From: Bacteroidota bacterium
Lineage (GTDB): Bacteria > Bacteroidota > Ignavibacteria > Kryptoniales > JAKASW01
Direction: 5' to 3'
Assembly (NCBI GenBank): GCA_021825585.1
Contig: JAKAGT010000036.1
Location: 1 to 34,149 of the forward strand
DNA length: 34,149 bases
Of this stretch, positions 1 through 7,982 are shown one piece after another (position 1 is the stretch's first letter; the number at the start of each line of letters is the position of its first letter). The notes beneath the pieces are model-generated. The model was not told where the DNA came from, ran no database searches, and saw nothing but the letters and a program-made list of their open reading frames with translations. Position numbers and translations under genes: made by a program.

Positions 1-107
1 TGCAGGAGAGCGATAATCAGCCAGAGCAAGCCGTTGAATCCTTGGATCAGCCAGAATGTACGCTTCCTTTTCTCATTGGTACCGGTGAGCGGAATTACAA
101 GCTCCAT
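1..107 (-). CDS. Partial cassette ORF, N-terminus of unknown protein
   Basis: The reading frame is open from an ATG at 107-105 to the left edge, giving 35 complete codons. The predicted start is MELVIPLTGTNEKRKR followed by a hydrophobic stretch around residues 18-35, probably a first membrane segment. A good ribosome binding site (AAGGAG) lies about 7 bases upstream. It is the first gene of the cassette that begins at 168, with a leader of about 60 bases. This arrangement is like its neighbours. The family cannot be recognised from so little sequence. Confidence 0.6.
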   Translation of the reverse strand, partial: MELVIPLTGTNEKRKRTFWLIQGFNGLLWLIIALL

Positions 108-162
108 TTGCAGCTCCTTGTCAATGAGGTAATAGTCATTCAATCACGCCGCGGGGCATGAC

Positions 163-276
163 GCATAACGTCTTGCCGGACAAAGTCGTGGCACGCTCCT
201 TCTTTATGTAATGTGCGTGCCATGAAGCGAGGACCAAATATACAAATGACGAGCGTCTTTGTCCGGCATGTTATGC
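163..276 (-). repeat. attC site 1
   Basis: Boxes are GCATAAC (163-169) and GTTATGC (270-276). The outer stem pairs TGCCGGACAAAG on the left with CTTTGTCCGGCA on the right. The inner, site-specific stem pairs TGGCACGC with GCGTGCCA. It shares its outer stem almost exactly with attC site 3, and shares the motifs AAGTCGT, ATGAAGCGA and GACGAGCGTC with the other sites. Confidence 0.88.
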
Positions 277-750
277 GCCGCCGCCTGCAAGATCCTCCCC
301 TGTTTCTTTAAGCCGCTGTGCCGCCTCCTTCATTGATTGGACAGAGAAGTCGGCCTCACACGTTGACCACTCTTGATAACCGAGGAGAGTAAACGCGACC
401 AAGGCAATACCAGCTGTGAATATCAGCACATAGATAGATTGGATGGTTAGGTGCAATCTGGAATTTATCAGCATAATCAATATGAACACAATCGGGATAG
501 CTCGAGCCACGATGTAATTGGAAAGCACAAAATAGAGCCGGCCTCTTCTTCGGTGACTCTGCCATCTTGAGGCATGTCGGTTGTGACTTGTTCTCTCAAA
601 CCACATGTACAGCAAGATGACCGCTACTGCAACTAGGTCGTATCCGAACCTCTGAAGGGGAAAACCAGTTGTGTGCTCAGGCGCGGCGCCGACCATAAAG
701 CCGACTAAAAACCCCATGAGCATGTAAATGTAAGGCATCACGTTTTTCAT
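271..750 (-). CDS. Cassette-encoded small multi-pass membrane protein, unknown
   Basis: This encodes a 159-residue protein from an ATG at 750 with GAGGA five bases upstream; a longer in-frame form starting at 807 is possible but has no better site and would begin inside attC 2. Four hydrophobic segments are visible, near residues 5-21, 37-50, 80-96 and 103-121. The basic stretch between the second and third, with SHRRRGR, suggests a cytoplasmic loop. The C-terminal 35 residues are hydrophilic and probably helical. I do not recognise the family. The stop codon TAA lies inside the first core box of attC 1 (GCATAAC on the minus strand), so gene and recombination site overlap. Leader length from the cassette boundary at 795 is about 45 bases. 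Confidence 0.72.
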   Translation of the reverse strand: MKNVMPYIYMLMGFLVGFMVGAAPEHTTGFPLQRFGYDLVAVAVILLYMWFERTSHNRHASRWQSHRRRGRLYFVLSNYIVARAIPIVFILIMLINSRLHLTIQSIYVLIFTAGIALVAFTLLGYQEWSTCEADFSVQSMKEAAQRLKETGEDLAGGGA

Positions 751-789
751 TTCATTCCTCACGATTTTGTGATCTGGACAGGCGGTGAC

Positions 790-923
790 GCATAACGTCC
801 ACCGCAAAAAAGTCGTCCCGATTGCCGCTTACAAATGCGCGTAGCTCCAATGCCTGCGGCAATCGGGATGAAGCGAGTTCCATCATATACAATAATCGAG
901 CATCTTTTTTGCGGTTGTTAGCT
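790..923 (-). repeat. attC site 2
   Basis: Boxes are GCATAAC (790-796) and GTTAGCT (917-923). The outer stem pairs ACCGCAAAAAAG with CTTTTTTGCGGT. The inner stem pairs CCCGATTGCCGC with GCGGCAATCGGG. Its outer stem matches attC 4 rather than attC 1 and 3. An IS1380-family element begins two bases beyond the right box. Confidence 0.88.
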
Positions 924-925
924 GC

Positions 926-2416
926 CTAAAACCTGCGTGAAAAAAGGTGTTTTAGTGCCATGATCGAGTTGATAGTTTTTCATGCGACATAGCGGACATC
1001 AGAGCAATGGTGAAAGTTTTTTGATTTTATGTTGTGCATAATCAAAGACATCCTGGTAGAGACTGTTCCGTGGGAAGCGAAGTGTGGGAATATTGTGCGA
1101 GCGTACAAACTGTCCTGGCGTCAGCAAGAGACGATGACGGATGGTTGGGAGCGTGTACGATTGCCACACCGCTGGAAGACACAGTCGCTTGAACCAGATA
1201 ATCAGATTATATGCTAGCAGCGATAACTCAGCATATAAAGCGTTCGCTTCAAAAGAGTGCGTAGGCGCCGTTGCAAATGGGTAATCATCTTTGAGGACCC
1301 GTATGATCCGTTCCATTGCTGAGCGGCCTTGATAGAATTGGAATATATGATATGGTTCAAGCTCAAGATTGGTGACAATAACTGAATAGGCATATCGATC
1401 AATTGTAAAGAGTGTGGTTTGTGAAATACTATCCTGATCTGGTAACGTCCGCCTCAAGGCAACGAAACGCTCTTTGCGTTCCCACAGGTGAGGTTGGTAA
1501 GAGAATTCAGCGACAGAAAACGTTGGCGAGATTCTTCTATAGCGGAGGTCACCGACCATGGATTTCAGCGGAGCAGTCATGTGAGCAACAATGGTAAACT
1601 CGACGTGATTTTTCCTCAAAAACGAGACAAAATCGCCATCGTAGAACCCGGCATCGGCACGAAGACGGAGTCGGTCCTGATCAGGCAGTAGAGAGAAAAT
1701 TGTTTCGAGAAGTTCCCGGACTTGGTCCGCTGTATAAGCATTCCCCGGCCGGAGTAGTCCACCAAGACAATCACAACCATGAGCTTCGGTGACAACCAGT
1801 GGATGGTACGATTTCTTACCGGGATGAGAAGGATTATATCCCTTGACGACTCCCTCTTGGTTTCCGTACAGTGTCTTGGCAGTGGAGTCACAGTCAAGGA
1901 AGAAACTCGATCGAGCGCTTGGTAGCGCAAGAAAATGCATTCGCAGTTCATTGTGCACAGCGCGAACTTGCGGCAATAGTTCTGGCGCAGAACGAAGGAG
2001 GAACCGGCGTAACGTAGTAGGATCAGGAAAGTCCGGAAGTCCTGTGAGGTATTGGAAAACACCATTGGTTTTCAGAAGGGCGGAGACTTCTATCTTCTCT
2101 AATCCGACGATCATTGGATACAACAATGCAAGAAGAGATTCTGTTAAGCTGTAACGATTATTCCGTTGGCTGAAAGAAATGCGTTGGGATAAGTGAGAAC
2201 GAAAATGAAGTTGTTGAAGAAACTGGTGAAACAAATAAACACCACCAAAATGTGTGAGACCAGAAGCAACAAACTCGGTCTGTATTTTTCGAGATCCATA
2301 GCCCATTATTGAACCTAACCAATGGTTAGCCTCAATAATATAACGCATTCTTCCGTAACCCCTTGCAAAATAGATACTGTTCTGACTATTCAATGCCTTT
2401 TCACGCAGGTTTTAAG
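926..2416 (-). mobile_element. IS1380-family insertion sequence inside a cassette
   Basis: Near-perfect terminal inverted repeats bound the transposase gene: CTAAAACCTGCGTGAAAA from 926 on the left, and TTTTCACGCAGGTTTTAAG at 2398-2416 on the right. The element is about 1.49 kb. I see no clear target duplication next to these ends. It sits between the second gene of the membrane cassette (stop at 2491) and attC 2, so the cassette is enlarged but both its core boxes survive. Confidence 0.85.
999..2348 (-). CDS. IS1380-family transposase
   Basis: This encodes about 449 residues from the ATG at 2348; the same frame opens further upstream at a TTG at 2393, so the exact start is uncertain. The protein has the layout of IS1380/IS4-like DDE transposases: an N-terminal segment with GLTHFGGVYL, a first acidic motif in FFLDCDSTAKTLYG, a second in LRLRADAGFYDGDF, and a C-terminal AMERIIRVLKDDYPF motif carrying the third acidic residue, followed by a hydrophobic helix (LSLLAYNLIIWF). 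The three DDE-type acidic residues are therefore plausible at about residues 150, 228 and 345. No frameshift or internal stop is seen and both inverted repeats are present, so the element may be active. Confidence 0.87.
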   Translation of the reverse strand: MRYIIEANHWLGSIMGYGSRKIQTEFVASGLTHFGGVYLFHQFLQQLHFRSHLSQRISFSQRNNRYSLTESLLALLYPMIVGLEKIEVSALLKTNGVFQYLTGLPDFPDPTTLRRFLLRSAPELLPQVRAVHNELRMHFLALPSARSSFFLDCDSTAKTLYGNQEGVVKGYNPSHPGKKSYHPLVVTEAHGCDCLGGLLRPGNAYTADQVRELLETIFSLLPDQDRLRLRADAGFYDGDFVSFLRKNHVEFTIVAHMTAPLKSMVGDLRYRRISPTFSVAEFSYQPHLWERKERFVALRRTLPDQDSISQTTLFTIDRYAYSVIVTNLELEPYHIFQFYQGRSAMERIIRVLKDDYPFATAPTHSFEANALYAELSLLAYNLIIWFKRLCLPAVWQSYTLPTIRHRLLLTPGQFVRSHNIPTLRFPRNSLYQDVFDYAQHKIKKLSPLL

Positions 2417-2490
2417 TAACTGAAGTTGTTTTGCGTCTTGAGAAGGCTTTGGTGAGCTTAACGAATTGATTTCCGTTTGGCTCGACACAA

Positions 2491-2691
2491 TTACTTCGGC
2501 TCTTTCCTACGCAGTGCGTCCTTTGCCGTCTGAAATAGAAGCACTGCAGCAATAAGTGTTAATAGGTTTAGAACGAACCCTACGACAAACCAAAGTAGGG
2601 GGGACTTTCCTTTTCTTCTGGCGACCAAAGCAGCAAGCGAAGCCGTGATAAGGGACAGCACTACTAGAGTTATGTAGATAGACGGTCTCAA
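2491..2691 (-). CDS. Cassette-encoded small membrane protein (66 aa), unknown
   Basis: This 66-residue protein has two hydrophobic helices, around residues 5-24 and 33-53, separated by a short basic loop (ARRKGKSP), and a charged C-terminus. The start is a TTG at 2691 that overlaps the stop of the preceding gene by two bases; GAGGAGGG lies about 6 bases upstream, inside the preceding coding sequence. The overlap and shared orientation indicate translational coupling with the 378-residue membrane protein in the same cassette. The pattern resembles phospholipase-D-nuclease-like or other two-helix membrane proteins, but I do not recognise a specific family. Function is unknown. Confidence 0.68.
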   Translation of the reverse strand: MRPSIYITLVVLSLITASLAALVARRKGKSPLLWFVVGFVLNLLTLIAAVLLFQTAKDALRRKEPK

Positions 2692-3824
2692 TCTTTTCCC
2701 TCCTCATGGCTAGCCCGAGGCATCGAGGCATCTTCGGTCTGATAGCGGAAGATCACGTAGAATATGACCGCGAGTATAAAGGAAATGTTTGGTAGCAATT
2801 CGTTTGAGTACAGGAATCCGTTCTGTCTCGTTGCAGTAATGTAGACATCAACAAATTGAGAGATGAGAAGCACGCCAAAGAGGACTATGATTCGCTTGGC
2901 GATATTCTCTCCCTTCTTCAGTGACTTAATACAAAAGTTGGCGACCACGAAGCCTATGATAGCGGGCACCAGTGTGTTGACAAGTATGAAGGTAATACTG
3001 TACTGAGAGATGCTTTCGACCATGATGTCGGAGATATTTAATCCTGTCGCCTTGGAGAAGAAGAAGAGTAGTAGTCCTCCTAGAACTGCCAATACACGGA
3101 TTGTCTTCTCCGCGCGAGACGCAGACTCGTCGACGAGTCTGTATATGAATACACCTGCAAGAATCGTGCACAACAGAATCACCGCGTGGAACAGTAATCC
3201 GAAGATAACTGCGATTACACCTTGGAATGATTGCATGTTTGCTCCTGTCATTGTAAAGGGTTTGTTGTTGATGGCTTCCCTTTCAAAGTTTTGGGCCCAT
3301 TGAATGGAGACATATTTATCTGTCATAAAGTTAGCTCTATGCCAGACAAGTCCACCGATTGTCCCCGTGCTCACGCGAAACTCCACAAAATGAGCGCTAT
3401 CGTTAGCGACGTAGTTCCCCGGAGCGCTGTATGTCGTGTCCGTCCCCCAACTGAAACCTATTGAGTAGACTCGTTCGGGTAACATTTTGGAAATCAACGT
3501 CGGTGAGTCACGGTCAATTTCACCGAGATAACGGATGTTTGATGTGGTATCCTTTAGGAATAATGAAACTGGTTCCGCTGAATAACCGCTATCGGTTATC
3601 ATATGAAAAAGGAATATGCCACCACTGGGGTTAACCTTTTTCGACACGGATTTGTAAATAGGAACTATTAATACCAGGAATAAGATGCCGATAAGCGTAA
3701 TGGTTTTCCATCTCGCTTCGAAGAAGTCCTGTAGCTTATCGAAGGCTCCACGTTCATAGAAAATTGCACCAGCAATGCTCCCTACGACGAGAACGACTAA
3801 CCAGAACCAAGTACTATTTAGCAC
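2688..3824 (-). CDS. Cassette-encoded multi-pass membrane protein, unknown
   Basis: This encodes a 378-residue protein from a GTG at 3824 with GGAGG five bases upstream. Hydrophobic segments occur near residues 6-22 and 41-58, then a soluble, mostly beta-like domain spans about 65-195, then a cluster of four to five helices runs from 200 to the end. The soluble domain is probably extracytoplasmic, but this is inferred only from the layout. No known motif is visible. It is the first gene of the cassette starting at 3875 and is coupled to the 66-residue protein behind it. Two co-translated membrane genes in one cassette suggest that they act together. Function unknown. Confidence 0.72.
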   Translation of the reverse strand: MLNSTWFWLVVLVVGSIAGAIFYERGAFDKLQDFFEARWKTITLIGILFLVLIVPIYKSVSKKVNPSGGIFLFHMITDSGYSAEPVSLFLKDTTSNIRYLGEIDRDSPTLISKMLPERVYSIGFSWGTDTTYSAPGNYVANDSAHFVEFRVSTGTIGGLVWHRANFMTDKYVSIQWAQNFEREAINNKPFTMTGANMQSFQGVIAVIFGLLFHAVILLCTILAGVFIYRLVDESASRAEKTIRVLAVLGGLLLFFFSKATGLNISDIMVESISQYSITFILVNTLVPAIIGFVVANFCIKSLKKGENIAKRIIVLFGVLLISQFVDVYITATRQNGFLYSNELLPNISFILAVIFYVIFRYQTEDASMPRASHEEGKD

Positions 3825-3869
3825 TTATACCTCCATTCAAGTCTTGAGTCCTTAGCGCAAAACAATTTC

Positions 3870-4002
3870 AGCTAACGTCTCGCCGGACAAAGTCGTCCCG
3901 CTTGCCGCTATAAATATTGCTTGGCATCCACGATGCGGCAAAGCGGGATGAAGCGAGCTCCAAATATAAAAATGACGAGCGTCTTTGTCCGGCTTGTTAT
4001 GC
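3870..4002 (-). repeat. attC site 3
   Basis: Boxes are AGCTAAC (3870-3876) and GTTATGC (3996-4002). The outer stem pairs GCCGGACAAAG with CTTTGTCCGGC. The inner stem pairs CCCGCTT/TGCCGC on the left with GCGGCA/AAGCGGG on the right. Its left box is complementary to the right box of attC 2, and its right box to the left box of attC 4. Confidence 0.88.
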
Positions 4003-4078
4003 GAAGTGCGCCGCATATCGATACTTGATTATGTCACAATTATGATTCAATTTAGGCATGAACAACGCGAGGTAAAAG

Positions 4079-4348
4079 ATGGCAATAATAAAATCTATAT
4101 CGAGCCTCAGAAACCGAACGCGCGAGATCGCCGAGATTTGTCATGAACAGGATGAACCGGTGTACCTTACTACGAACGGTGAAGGGGATTTGGTAGTAAT
4201 GAGCATAGATCACTACGAGCGCCTCAAGGCTCAGGCTGATCTTTTTGAGAAACTTGGAGTTGCACAAGCACAATCGGCGCAGGGTAAGAGAGGTATCACC
4301 CACAAACAGATGATGACCAAGCTCCGCCGCCGAACGAATGCCAAGTAG
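4079..4348 (+). CDS. Phd/YefM-type antitoxin
   Basis: This is an 89-residue protein with the N-terminal dimerising, DNA-binding fold of the Phd/YefM family: residues 4-30 match the 'SISSLRNRTREIAEICHEQ' pattern, and the beta-strand run EPVYLTTNGEGDLVVMS is typical, followed by the helix starting DHYERLKAQ. The C-terminal part is basic and would be the toxin-neutralising tail. GAGG lies 6 bases before the ATG. The gene overlaps the following toxin gene by 11 bases. By family precedent it would neutralise the toxin and repress its own promoter. It is on the plus strand, opposite to the attC orientation, so it must carry its own promoter within 4003-4078. Confidence 0.88.
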   Translation: MAIIKSISSLRNRTREIAEICHEQDEPVYLTTNGEGDLVVMSIDHYERLKAQADLFEKLGVAQAQSAQGKRGITHKQMMTKLRRRTNAK

Positions 4349-4643
4349 ATACAAACTCCGGTACCTTCCTGTTGCGCAGGATGATCTCATTTCTATCTTT
4401 GACCACATAGCTGAGGACAGCCTGAATCGGGCATCGGGATTTGTCGAGAAACTCGATAGGACTGTCGGGTTACTGGAGGACAACCCGTTGTTGGGACGAA
4501 TACCACGACACGAGAAGCTTCGAGAGTACGGCTACCGCGTATTGATTGTTGAGTCATATTTGGTGTTCTACGTTATTCGGGGTCACACGGTTGAGGTGCA
4601 CCGCGTTGTTCATGCTTCCCGAAATCTCGATCATCTCATTTAA
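4338..4643 (+). CDS. RelE/ParE-family toxin
   Basis: This encodes 101 residues with the RelE/ParE fold pattern: an N-terminal strand (YKLRYLPVAQDDL), two helices (LISIFDHIAEDSLNRASGFVEKLDRTVGLLEDN in part), then LLGRIP, and strands around YRVLIVESYLVFYVIRG and VEVHRVVHASRN. The NPLLGRIPRHEKLREYGYR segment resembles ParE/RelE toxins that carry the 'G..p.lr..r.yrv' motif. The C-terminal VVHASRNLDHLI is also family-like. I cannot tell whether it acts on ribosomes (RelE-like) or gyrase (ParE-like). It is the downstream partner of the Phd-type antitoxin, and the pair fills one integron cassette. Confidence 0.88.
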   Translation: MPSRYKLRYLPVAQDDLISIFDHIAEDSLNRASGFVEKLDRTVGLLEDNPLLGRIPRHEKLREYGYRVLIVESYLVFYVIRGHTVEVHRVVHASRNLDHLI

Positions 4644-4660
4644 ACTCGGCGGCGCATTTC

Positions 4661-4794
4661 GCATAACGTCCACCGCAAAAAAGTCGTCGCGCTTTGACGC
4701 TATGAAAGTGCGAAGCTCGATGGGCGCGGCAAAGCGCGATGAAGCGAACCCGATATATGTCCCATGATGAGCGTCATTTTTGCGGTTGTTAAGC
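4661..4794 (-). repeat. attC site 4
   Basis: Boxes are GCATAAC (4661-4667) and GTTAAGC (4788-4794, a perfect GTTRRRY). The outer stem pairs ACCGCAAAAA with TTTTTGCGGT, the same stem as attC 2. The inner stem pairs TCGCGCTTTG with CAAAGCGCGA, loosely arranged. Spacing to the stop codon of the large cassette gene is 14 bases. Confidence 0.88.
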
Positions 4795-4807
4795 GCAGTT
4801 GCCCGTC

Positions 4808-7777
4808 TCATTTCAAAAGTAAGAGCTTTTGGGTATCATGGTACGGGCCAGCTTGTAATTCGTAGAAGTACACTCCGCTTGGAAGATTGGTTGCATCGAA
4901 AGTAACGAAATGAATCCCAGCGTTCTCACGTTCGTTGACCAACTGTCGAACCTCCCTTCCGAGAACATCGTACACCTTCAGCGTCACAAAACCGTTTACA
5001 GGCAACTGGTAGCGTATCGTGGTCGAAGGATTAAATGGGTTTGGATAGTTCTGCAACATAGCGAACTTTGTCGGAATTGTGCTTGAAGCTCGTCTTACTG
5101 GTGTTGCGGTCAAATCAACAGACTGTACAATGCTATTCGTAGGCCCCCAACCGCCACCTCCGAAGCGATAGATATTATTATTGTAGACGCAGACACTGAA
5201 CGCACCTGAACTATCTTGATTCGAGTTCATATCCTGCCATGAATCACTGTTAATATCGTATATTTTCGCCATTGCGTCCCCTCCAAAAACGTATATCTTT
5301 CCACTGAGCGCAACTGCCGATAGACCACTGTAAGGACTGGGCATTGGGGTCTTAGATGTCCAAGTATTTGTTGCTGGATCATACACCTGAATGTCATTGT
5401 AAACCACGTCCGAGCCTGTCTCCCAACTGTCTCCGCCAATCAAATAGATTTTTCCATTATACGTCGTGGCTGCGCATAAATATCTCCCACCTGTAAAGGA
5501 TGGCCCGCTTGACCATGCGTTCGTTGATGGGTCGAAAATTTGCATAGTGTTGAAGTAATCGGATCCGACGCCTCCGAGAACGTAAATCTTTCCGTTTAAA
5601 GCAACCGCCGAAGCCCATGAGCAGCCCGTGGGTAACGGCGTTCCAGTGCTCCATGTGTTGGATGCGATATTATAAACTTCAACGGTTGGGTCGGCCGACC
5701 AGTAGTAACTTGGGTCAAACCCTCCAATCACGTAAATGCTTCCGTTCAGAAGCGCTGCTACAGGGCTAACCCTCGCAGTAGGCATTGCTGCGAGTTCAGT
5801 CCATGAATCACTACTTGGGTCATAGACCTCAACGTTTGCTATCGCATTTTGAAATTGCTGGGATTGGGAGGACGAACATCCTCCAACCACATAGATTTTT
5901 CCACCATATTGGACTGCTGGCGCCCACGAACGAGAGATGGGCATTGGAGTTTTGTTAATCCAAGTCAGTTGATTAGTAGATGAAGTCAGCCATAAATTCT
6001 GATTGACCACGCCCATCAATGCAGTGTACGGGTCTGCACCTTGTCCTTGCCAGCCGTAGGGGTCAACAGAAATGGAATCTGAACCAACAATCTCCTTTAC
6101 CTCGAAATGAAGGTGTGGTGCGACACCTCCAGTATTTCCCGAATGCCCAATAGAATCGCCTTCGTTTACATTTTGGCCGACGCTTACATCAATGTCGTTG
6201 AGGTGGAGGTACTGGGTCAAATAGTTATTACCGTGAAGAATTCTCACCCACTTTCCAGATGCATCATCATTGACATTGTGTGCGACGATAACTTTGCCAC
6301 TTGCTGCAGCGTAGACAGTTGTACCGATGGGAACACGGTAATCGTACCCTGGGTGGCCATCATAATTTAATGTGGTCGGACCTGTTCCAAGGGTGCCTAC
6401 ATAGTTTGCTACCGAGGAAAGGAATGCCGTTCCATCTTGTTTCTTGTAGCTATAAAGATTGCCTTCGGCGGGAGGCTCATTTGGGTCAAGAACAGTAGCG
6501 ACCTCACCTGCAAAATCTTCGACTGTATCGTTCGGAGAATACCTGTGGCCCGAATGGTCAAAGACCGAAACAATCGGGCCATTATAAGGAGTGAGATTGG
6601 CAAGGGGGAAATGGAGGAATGGCGAAACCGTTGTTTGACCACTGCCAATGTCCATTACATAGATGTTCCAGTTTCCGTTAGCATCAGAAGCAAAAGCCAA
6701 CTTACTTCCATCTGGCGACCAAGATGGTTCGATTTCATTTGCGGAAGGTGTATTGGTCAGCCTCTGTAATCCAGTTCCATCTGGATTAATTGTGTAAAGG
6801 TCATATGTGCTGTCGGTTGGATTCATCGATGAGAAGGCAATAACATTCTTGGAAGACCAGCTTACGTAAACGTTGTTGATGCCTTGGTCTCCAGTGGTCG
6901 TAATGCGTGTTGTATCATCAGTTTTAAGGTCGACTATATAAAGGTCTCTTCGCTTTCCAGAATCGTACCAGCCGCTCATGCAGGCGGACACGACAAGCTT
7001 GGAGCCGTCTGGCGAGAAGGCAATGCTCTTGGCATCGTCAAGAAATCCACCAGGATTAGTCTGAAAAACTACTGTTCCCGCAGCGTCAGTATTGCCTATG
7101 AAAGATGTGAGGCCTCCAGAATATACTCTGACCTGTTGAACTTGTTGGTCTTGGGGAGTCGCCCCCGTGTTGATGTGAGCAAACCAAGCCAGCCTCGAAG
7201 TGTCCGCTGAGACAATTGGGCTCATTGCCCCTTCTCCTCCAGGAACAAATAGTATCTGTTTCATGTAGGGGCTGTCACCATCAGAGATGCTTCTTGTAAC
7301 GGGCAAGGCATTGGCAGCTGTCGCACCGCTCAAATCAAATCGCAGAACCTCCCAAAAGTACTTAAAATCCATAACAAGCATGTCGCCGCTGTTGCCTAAC
7401 CATGAGGGGTCATAAAATCTTCCTCCCCAATAGTCAGTGAAAGTGAAGTATGCCAAGGCGCGCTGTGCTGTCCCATCAGGATTAATGGCGAACAGGTCAT
7501 AGCCGTCGGACCCGCCTAAGCTATCTGATATGAACGCTACCGTGTTGCCGTCTGGCGACCAAGTTGGCTGCACATCGTTAGCAGCGCCATGGGTGAGTTG
7601 CCTTATTGAGTAAGAATCATAGACACGCGCATTTCTCAGATGGTGGTTGCTGGGAAGCGACATAGTCAGATGCGACAGAGTCGTGCTCTTGGTTTGGGCC
7701 TCGACGCGTACCAATCCACCAATCATTAAGATTGCAAGGAACGCAACGAGCAAACGGGGTGACGTACGATTTTTCAT
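4808..7777 (-). CDS. Secreted TolB-like propeller / M23 peptidase / Kelch protein with T9SS sorting signal
   Basis: This encodes 989 residues. An ATG at 7777 with AAAGGAG nine bases upstream is preferred over the in-frame GTG at 7783. Residues 1-28 form a signal peptide ending VEAQ. From about 40 to 390 there are PD40/TolB-type propeller repeats (PTWSPDGNTVAFISD, PSWSPDGSKLAFASD). From about 450 to 575 lies an M23/LytM-type domain with HPGYD near 475, YLHLN near 525 and HLHFEV near 554, so the zinc ligands and catalytic histidines look intact. Six or so Kelch repeats follow from about 610 to 880 (GKIYVVGG, GSIYVIGG, GKIYVLGG). Residues 904-989 are a type A Por sorting domain (NYPNPFNPST to QKLLLLK). 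It is probably exported and released or anchored by the type IX system. The gene fills an integron cassette of over 3 kb. Confidence 0.88.
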   Translation of the reverse strand: MKNRTSPRLLVAFLAILMIGGLVRVEAQTKSTTLSHLTMSLPSNHHLRNARVYDSYSIRQLTHGAANDVQPTWSPDGNTVAFISDSLGGSDGYDLFAINPDGTAQRALAYFTFTDYWGGRFYDPSWLGNSGDMLVMDFKYFWEVLRFDLSGATAANALPVTRSISDGDSPYMKQILFVPGGEGAMSPIVSADTSRLAWFAHINTGATPQDQQVQQVRVYSGGLTSFIGNTDAAGTVVFQTNPGGFLDDAKSIAFSPDGSKLVVSACMSGWYDSGKRRDLYIVDLKTDDTTRITTTGDQGINNVYVSWSSKNVIAFSSMNPTDSTYDLYTINPDGTGLQRLTNTPSANEIEPSWSPDGSKLAFASDANGNWNIYVMDIGSGQTTVSPFLHFPLANLTPYNGPIVSVFDHSGHRYSPNDTVEDFAGEVATVLDPNEPPAEGNLYSYKKQDGTAFLSSVANYVGTLGTGPTTLNYDGHPGYDYRVPIGTTVYAAASGKVIVAHNVNDDASGKWVRILHGNNYLTQYLHLNDIDVSVGQNVNEGDSIGHSGNTGGVAPHLHFEVKEIVGSDSISVDPYGWQGQGADPYTALMGVVNQNLWLTSSTNQLTWINKTPMPISRSWAPAVQYGGKIYVVGGCSSSQSQQFQNAIANVEVYDPSSDSWTELAAMPTARVSPVAALLNGSIYVIGGFDPSYYWSADPTVEVYNIASNTWSTGTPLPTGCSWASAVALNGKIYVLGGVGSDYFNTMQIFDPSTNAWSSGPSFTGGRYLCAATTYNGKIYLIGGDSWETGSDVVYNDIQVYDPATNTWTSKTPMPSPYSGLSAVALSGKIYVFGGDAMAKIYDINSDSWQDMNSNQDSSGAFSVCVYNNNIYRFGGGGWGPTNSIVQSVDLTATPVRRASSTIPTKFAMLQNYPNPFNPSTTIRYQLPVNGFVTLKVYDVLGREVRQLVNERENAGIHFVTFDATNLPSGVYFYELQAGPYHDTQKLLLLK

Positions 7778-7816
7778 TTGCACTTTCTCCTTTCGGTATT
7801 TGTGACGGGCAATTGC

Positions 7817-7950
7817 GCTTAACGTCCATCGGGAAGAAGTCGTTGCGGTCGCCCGCTACAAAAGTTGCGAAGCATCCAGACTGCGGGCGAACGCAATGAA
7901 GCGAGTTCCACATATACAAATGACGAGCGTCTTCTTCCCGAGTGTTAGGC
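7817..7950 (-). repeat. attC site 5 (closest to the integrase)
   Basis: Boxes are GCTTAAC (7817-7823) and GTTAGGC (7944-7950), both perfect to the core consensus. The outer stem pairs TCGGGAAGAAG with CTTCTTCCCGA. The inner stem pairs TTGCG-TCGCCCGC with GCGGGCGA-CGCAA. Read on the minus strand, a four-base ACGC bulge interrupts the first arm, similar in position to the extrahelical bases of known attC sites. Confidence 0.9.
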
Positions 7951-7982
7951 GACGGCACACGGAACGTTATGCTGATCATATG

